64,000 bases of DNA from Bradyrhizobium liaoningense (lineage in GTDB: Bacteria > Pseudomonadota > Alphaproteobacteria > Rhizobiales > Xanthobacteraceae), in contig NZ_JAFCJM010000029.1 of the NCBI RefSeq assembly GCF_018130955.1, positions 1-64,000 on the forward strand, in the 5' to 3' direction. Both the position numbers and the translations under genes were made by a program. The stretch's first letter is position 1, and each line of letters begins with the position of its first letter. The notes under the pieces are model-generated. The model saw nothing but the letters and a program-made list of their open reading frames with translations, did not search any database and was not told the DNA's origin. Shown piece by piece: positions 60,905-64,000 of this stretch.

Positions 60905-61026
60905 CGTCATGCCCGGGCTTGTCCCGGGCATCCACGTTCTTCGTGCAGGTAGGAAGGTCGTGGATGGCCGGGACATAGGCGAGCGGAAGCGACGCCGTCC
61001 TTCGGACGGCTATGCCCGGCCTGACG
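60905..61026. repeat. Second palindromic-repeat family copy (CGTCATGCCCGGG type)
   Basis: About 122 bp with CGTCATGCCCGGG at the left and a matching CCCGGCCTGACG end, an internal hairpin CCCGGGCTTGTCCCGGG (60913-60929), CGTCCTTCGGACG, and two related ATCCACG / CGTGGAT halves. The layout resembles, but is not identical to, the CGTCATTCCGG elements. It lies between the dehydrogenase gene and the His-rich protein gene. Confidence 0.65.
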
Positions 61027-61163
61027 ATGCGGAAGCCCCGTGCGCAAACTCATGAGCGCCGTTTCCAGAGTGCATTGCGGTCGTGCGGAACTTTCGTTCC
61101 ACGCGCGGGTTCCAATTCCTGTCAATTTCCAATGCCTCAATGCTGCGGATTGCGGAGGATCAG

Positions 61164-62474
61164 ATGTTGCGACCGGTCATTGGAATTGTTGCGATGGCGC
61201 TGGCCTGTGTGCTTGCGGGTGCCGCCCTCGCCAAGGGAGGCCATGGGGGTGGTCATGGTGGCGGCCACGGCGGTGGTCATCATGGAGGTGGGCATCGCGG
61301 TGGCGGCCACCACGGTGGCGGACATGGTTTCGGCCACGCACATTTCGGTGGCGGCCATCATGGCGGACCGCGATTTGCCGCCGGCGCGCGGCGCGGCGGC
61401 CCGAATTTCGGCCAGATCCGCAACGCCGCGGTGCGACCCGCCGGTTTCCGCAACGCCTTCAATGCCCAGGCCTTCCGCAACGGCCGCCTGATCAGCAATC
61501 CCGCGGCGCGGGCCCAGATCGTGACAGCAGCTGCCCTGGTCGGCTGGCATGGCGCGGGCAACGGATGGTGGCAGCATCCCGGCGGCTACTACGGCTGGGT
61601 CGGCCCGCTGTTCTGGCCCTTCGCCTATAACGACCTCTACGACTACACGATCTGGGGCGACGGCCTCGGCTTCTGGGGCTACGGCTATCCGGACATCTAT
61701 GCCGGCATTTTCGGTCCCTATGGCTATGACGGTCTCTCGACCTATCTGCCGCAGCGCATGCCGGGGCGACGGCAGGCGCGCGGCGTTCCGCTCGATCAGC
61801 TCTGCGGCAGCGACCGCCGCGAGATCGCCGGTCTGCCGATCGACCAGATCGCGTCCGCGGTGCAGCCGACGGATGCGCAAGGCGCCAGCCTCGACCAGCT
61901 CGGCAATGCGTCGCTGCAGGCGGCCGACATCATCCGCACATCCTGTCCAACGCAAGTCGCGGCGACGGCGCCGGGCCGGCTCGCCGCCATGCAGCAGCGC
62001 GTCGAGGCCTTGATCAATGCGGTGAACCTCGTTCAGCCGGCGCTGGAGAGATTCTATGGCTCGCTCAACGACGAACAAAAGGCGCGCTTCAATGCGCTCG
62101 CTGAGGATCAGCGGCGGGCGGTGGCCTCCGGCAATGCGAATGCGTCGCTGACCCAGGCCTGCGGCGCGCAATCCGCAAGCCTGGCGTGGCCGGGCAGCGA
62201 GATTGAAGCGAGACTTCAACCCAACGACACACAACGCGCCGCTCTCCGCGTGCTCCAGGATACGAGTGCGAGGGTCAATGATGCTCTCAAGGCGGCCTGC
62301 CAGCCCAACGACGTGATGACGCCGCCGGCGCGCATGGCGGCCGTTCGCACGCGGCTCGGTGTGATGCTCGATGGCGTCAAGTCGGTGCGCGCCGCCCTTG
62401 ATGATTTCTATGCCACGCTCAACGACGAGCAGAAGGCGCAGTTCGAGGCGATAGGGCCGCGGCGAACGTCGTGA
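61164..62474 (+). CDS. Exported His/Gly-rich protein with two Spy/CpxP-like (LTXXQ) domains
   Basis: About 436 residues. The ATG at 61164 has GGAGGA 4 bases upstream; signal peptide PVIGIVAMALACVLAGAALA. Residues ~24-75 are a His-Gly repeat (KGGHGGGHGGGHGGGHHGG), a likely metal-binding region, then a Gly/Tyr/Trp-rich linker (YDYTIWGDGLGFWGYGYPDI). The C-terminal 220 residues contain two similar ~95-residue helical units, each ending in the LTXXQ-type signature (SLNDEQKARF and TLNDEQKAQF) seen in Spy/CpxP chaperones. A periplasmic, metal-responsive chaperone is a reasonable inference; partners are unknown. Confidence 0.75.
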   Translation: MLRPVIGIVAMALACVLAGAALAKGGHGGGHGGGHGGGHHGGGHRGGGHHGGGHGFGHAHFGGGHHGGPRFAAGARRGGPNFGQIRNAAVRPAGFRNAFNAQAFRNGRLISNPAARAQIVTAAALVGWHGAGNGWWQHPGGYYGWVGPLFWPFAYNDLYDYTIWGDGLGFWGYGYPDIYAGIFGPYGYDGLSTYLPQRMPGRRQARGVPLDQLCGSDRREIAGLPIDQIASAVQPTDAQGASLDQLGNASLQAADIIRTSCPTQVAATAPGRLAAMQQRVEALINAVNLVQPALERFYGSLNDEQKARFNALAEDQRRAVASGNANASLTQACGAQSASLAWPGSEIEARLQPNDTQRAALRVLQDTSARVNDALKAACQPNDVMTPPARMAAVRTRLGVMLDGVKSVRAALDDFYATLNDEQKAQFEAIGPRRTS

Positions 62475-62523
62475 ATGAAGCATGCGGAATCGGTGAGGCT
62501 CGCCGGTTTCGGAACTATCCTCT

Positions 62524-62958
62524 ATGCTGCGCGCGTTCGATGGGAATGCCATGGTTCTTGGGGCGATGAAGTGGTTCGTGCGAGGTAAGCGTCAGGACGT
62601 CTGGGATGAAGTCGTCCCTGGGCCGCTCGGCGACATCGAGGCGGCCGATCGCATTCGCAGCATCTGCGAGTCGGTGGCCGCATGTGCCGAAACGGTCGGT
62701 CGCGCGGCCGACGCCAGCAGGCAATCCGACGAACGGCGCAGGCGCGAAACCGAACGCTATGAGCGCGCGGCGCGGGCCGCGATGGAGATCGCGATGAAGA
62801 TGTCCGACGACCTGATGCGCGACGATGCCGTGCGCCAGATCGTCGACCTCTGCATGAAGGCGAACGACACCAGGACGGCGCATATCCTGTTTCGCGCGAT
62901 CCAGGCGAGCTGGATCCGGGAAACGGTACAGCGTGAGCACCCGGCGCTGGTCCAATAG
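62524..62958 (+). CDS. Hypothetical protein, coiled-coil-rich (144 aa)
   Basis: A 144-residue protein without signal peptide. The middle is charged and helical (RQSDERRRRETERYERAARAAMEIAMKMSDD), the end runs KANDTRTAHILFRAIQASWIRE. The start may be at 62524 or at in-frame ATG codons at 62551 or 62566; none has a good ribosome binding site. I do not recognise a family. Convergent with the SulP transporter gene. Confidence 0.55.
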   Translation: MLRAFDGNAMVLGAMKWFVRGKRQDVWDEVVPGPLGDIEAADRIRSICESVAACAETVGRAADASRQSDERRRRETERYERAARAAMEIAMKMSDDLMRDDAVRQIVDLCMKANDTRTAHILFRAIQASWIRETVQREHPALVQ

Positions 62959-62960
62959 CC

Positions 62961-64000
62961 CTAGCCGGCCAGCACGCGGACGGCCTCATCCACGCTGTGA
63001 AAGACGCGGTCCTTCGGCAGCAGCTCGTGCAGTCCGAAGCGGTCGAAGGCGTTTTGCGCGCGCAGCGATTCGAGCCGCGCGACCGCGATGGTCACGCCTT
63101 GCTCGGTGCACATCTTGAAGACATCCAGCAGCACTTGCGCGGCCGTGAAGTCGATCTCGACCATGCCGCTGGCTTCCAGCACCAGGAGTCTTGGCGACGT
63201 GGTCTTGAGCACGTTGGCGACGTCGTTGCGGAAGCCGGGGGCGTTGAGGAAGGACAGCGGCGCCTGGAGCCCGACCACGGCGACGCCTGGAATGCGTTCA
63301 CCCGCGATGTGCGGATGCGCCGGCCACCAGATCGTGGTGCCCGGCACGCGGTCGAACGCGATGAGTCTTGCGCGCGTCGTGCTCCAGATGCCGTGCAGCA
63401 GCGACAGCACGATGCCGAGGAACGCGCCCTGCTGGATCGGCAGCACGATGATGAGGGCGGCCGTCGCCAGGATCAGCAGGAACTCGCTCGGGGATTGGCC
63501 ATAGATCGTCGCGATCTGCTTGACGCGGACGATCCTGAGCGCGACGAACAGCAGGATGCCGCCGAGCGCCGCGTCGGGAACGTGCTGCAACAGTCCCGTG
63601 CCGACCGCGAGCAGCGCCAGCACGATCAAAGCCGCGGCAAGGCCGGACAATTGTGACTGTCCGCCGGTCTCGGCGACGATGCCGGTCCGCGGCGGGCTGG
63701 CATTGACCGGGAATGCGCCGATCAGGCCGGCCAGCACGCTGCCGGCGCCGGCGCCGAGAAAGTCGCGGTCGACATCGGCGGGCTTGTCGGGATCGGAGGG
63801 GAAGGAGCGCGTCGTCGCGGCGGTCTGCACCATGACGACGACGGTGATGACGAAGGCCAGCGGCACCAGGCGCACCCATTGTTCGGGTGCAAGATCGGGC
63901 AGGGTCAGTCGCGGCAGCGTGCCGGGCACGGCGCCGACGACCTTGACGCCCTTGGCTTCGAGGCCCGCGGCGATCACCGCAAGCGTCGCCGCGACCAGGC
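62961..64000 (-). CDS. SulP-family inorganic anion transporter, C-terminal part (runs off the window)
   Basis: C-terminal 346 residues of a SulP/SLC26 protein; the frame is open to the window end, so the N-terminus lies outside. The membrane part includes LVPLAFVITVVVMVQTAATT, GAGAGSVLAGLIGAFPVNASPPRTG (the conserved PxxG-containing helix) and QHVPDAALGGILLFVALRIV. After the last helix a STAS domain begins near AVVGLQAPLSFLNAPGFRNDV and continues LLVLEASGMVEIDFTAAQVLLDVFKM. These proteins carry sulfate, bicarbonate or other anions; which one is not visible. Confidence 0.93.
   Translation of the reverse strand, partial: LVAATLAVIAAGLEAKGVKVVGAVPGTLPRLTLPDLAPEQWVRLVPLAFVITVVVMVQTAATTRSFPSDPDKPADVDRDFLGAGAGSVLAGLIGAFPVNASPPRTGIVAETGGQSQLSGLAAALIVLALLAVGTGLLQHVPDAALGGILLFVALRIVRVKQIATIYGQSPSEFLLILATAALIIVLPIQQGAFLGIVLSLLHGIWSTTRARLIAFDRVPGTTIWWPAHPHIAGERIPGVAVVGLQAPLSFLNAPGFRNDVANVLKTTSPRLLVLEASGMVEIDFTAAQVLLDVFKMCTEQGVTIAVARLESLRAQNAFDRFGLHELLPKDRVFHSVDEAVRVLAG

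Overview
The window looks like a chromosomal segment of a high-GC alphaproteobacterium of the Bradyrhizobium / Rhodopseudomonas type (Nitrobacteraceae, Hyphomicrobiales). This is inferred from gene content: many branched-chain-type (HAAT) ABC transporters for organic and aromatic acids, a CYP199-like P450, a tartrate operon in the ttuABCDE order, orphan Flp pilins, small exported proteins common in that group, and GC-rich palindromic repeats starting CGTCATTCCGG. I see no rRNA, tRNA, CRISPR array, phage or insertion sequence. About 60 protein-coding genes are supported; most other long open frames are GC-rich shadows.

Layout. 0.1-8.5 kb: Bcr/CflA efflux pump, Xaa-Pro aminopeptidase, prmA, a Flp pilin, a gene-poor stretch with DnaA-box-like repeats, small exported proteins, and a trimeric autotransporter (YadA-like) gene whose signal peptide is out of frame with its body. 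8.5-19.7 kb: housekeeping and envelope genes (PYROXD2-like oxidoreductase, MFS/spermidine-synthase fusion, GDPD, L,D-transpeptidase, an ABC-2 exporter, an exported alpha/beta-hydrolase-like protein, GNAT, threonine-synthase-like enzyme, DUF3016). 19.7-22.7 kb: an aromatic-acid module in which a MarR regulator is divergent from a HAAT binding protein and a CYP199-like P450. 22.8-23.8 kb: a second exported hydrolase, with a LysM domain. 23.8-30.0 kb: ttuEDCB with divergent ttuA (LysR), which would take tartrate to pyruvate via glycerate, 2-phosphoglycerate and PEP; ttuD carries a 3' frameshift.

30.0-39.2 kb: a probable aromatic catabolic island: VOC protein, AhpD/CMD-like protein, flavin reductase and HpaB-type flavin monooxygenase, IclR regulator and a complete five-gene HAAT importer. 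The regulator gene lies between two matching 34-bp operator-like sequences, one in front of the monooxygenase and one in front of the importer, so degradation and uptake are probably controlled together. 39.1-46.3 kb: a PPOX-family protein and a type I secretion operon (RTX protein, HlyB-like ABC, HlyD-like adaptor). 46.6-55.7 kb: nadX, a sorbosone dehydrogenase-like propeller, an unknown protein with a duplicated beta-rich domain, a PepSY/cytochrome b561 pair, a second Flp pilin, an ICMT-like methyltransferase, an HpnA-like epimerase, an Mpo1-like protein, and an OmpA-like/cysteine-rich pair. 55.8-64 kb: a uvrD/pcrA helicase with a palindromic repeat inserted in frame, a DUF1328 protein, a thioesterase, a D-lactate/glycolate dehydrogenase, a His/Gly-rich protein with two Spy-like domains, a small unknown protein, and the C-terminal part of a SulP transporter cut by the window end.

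All calls come from reading translations, motifs and spacing by eye; no database search was run.
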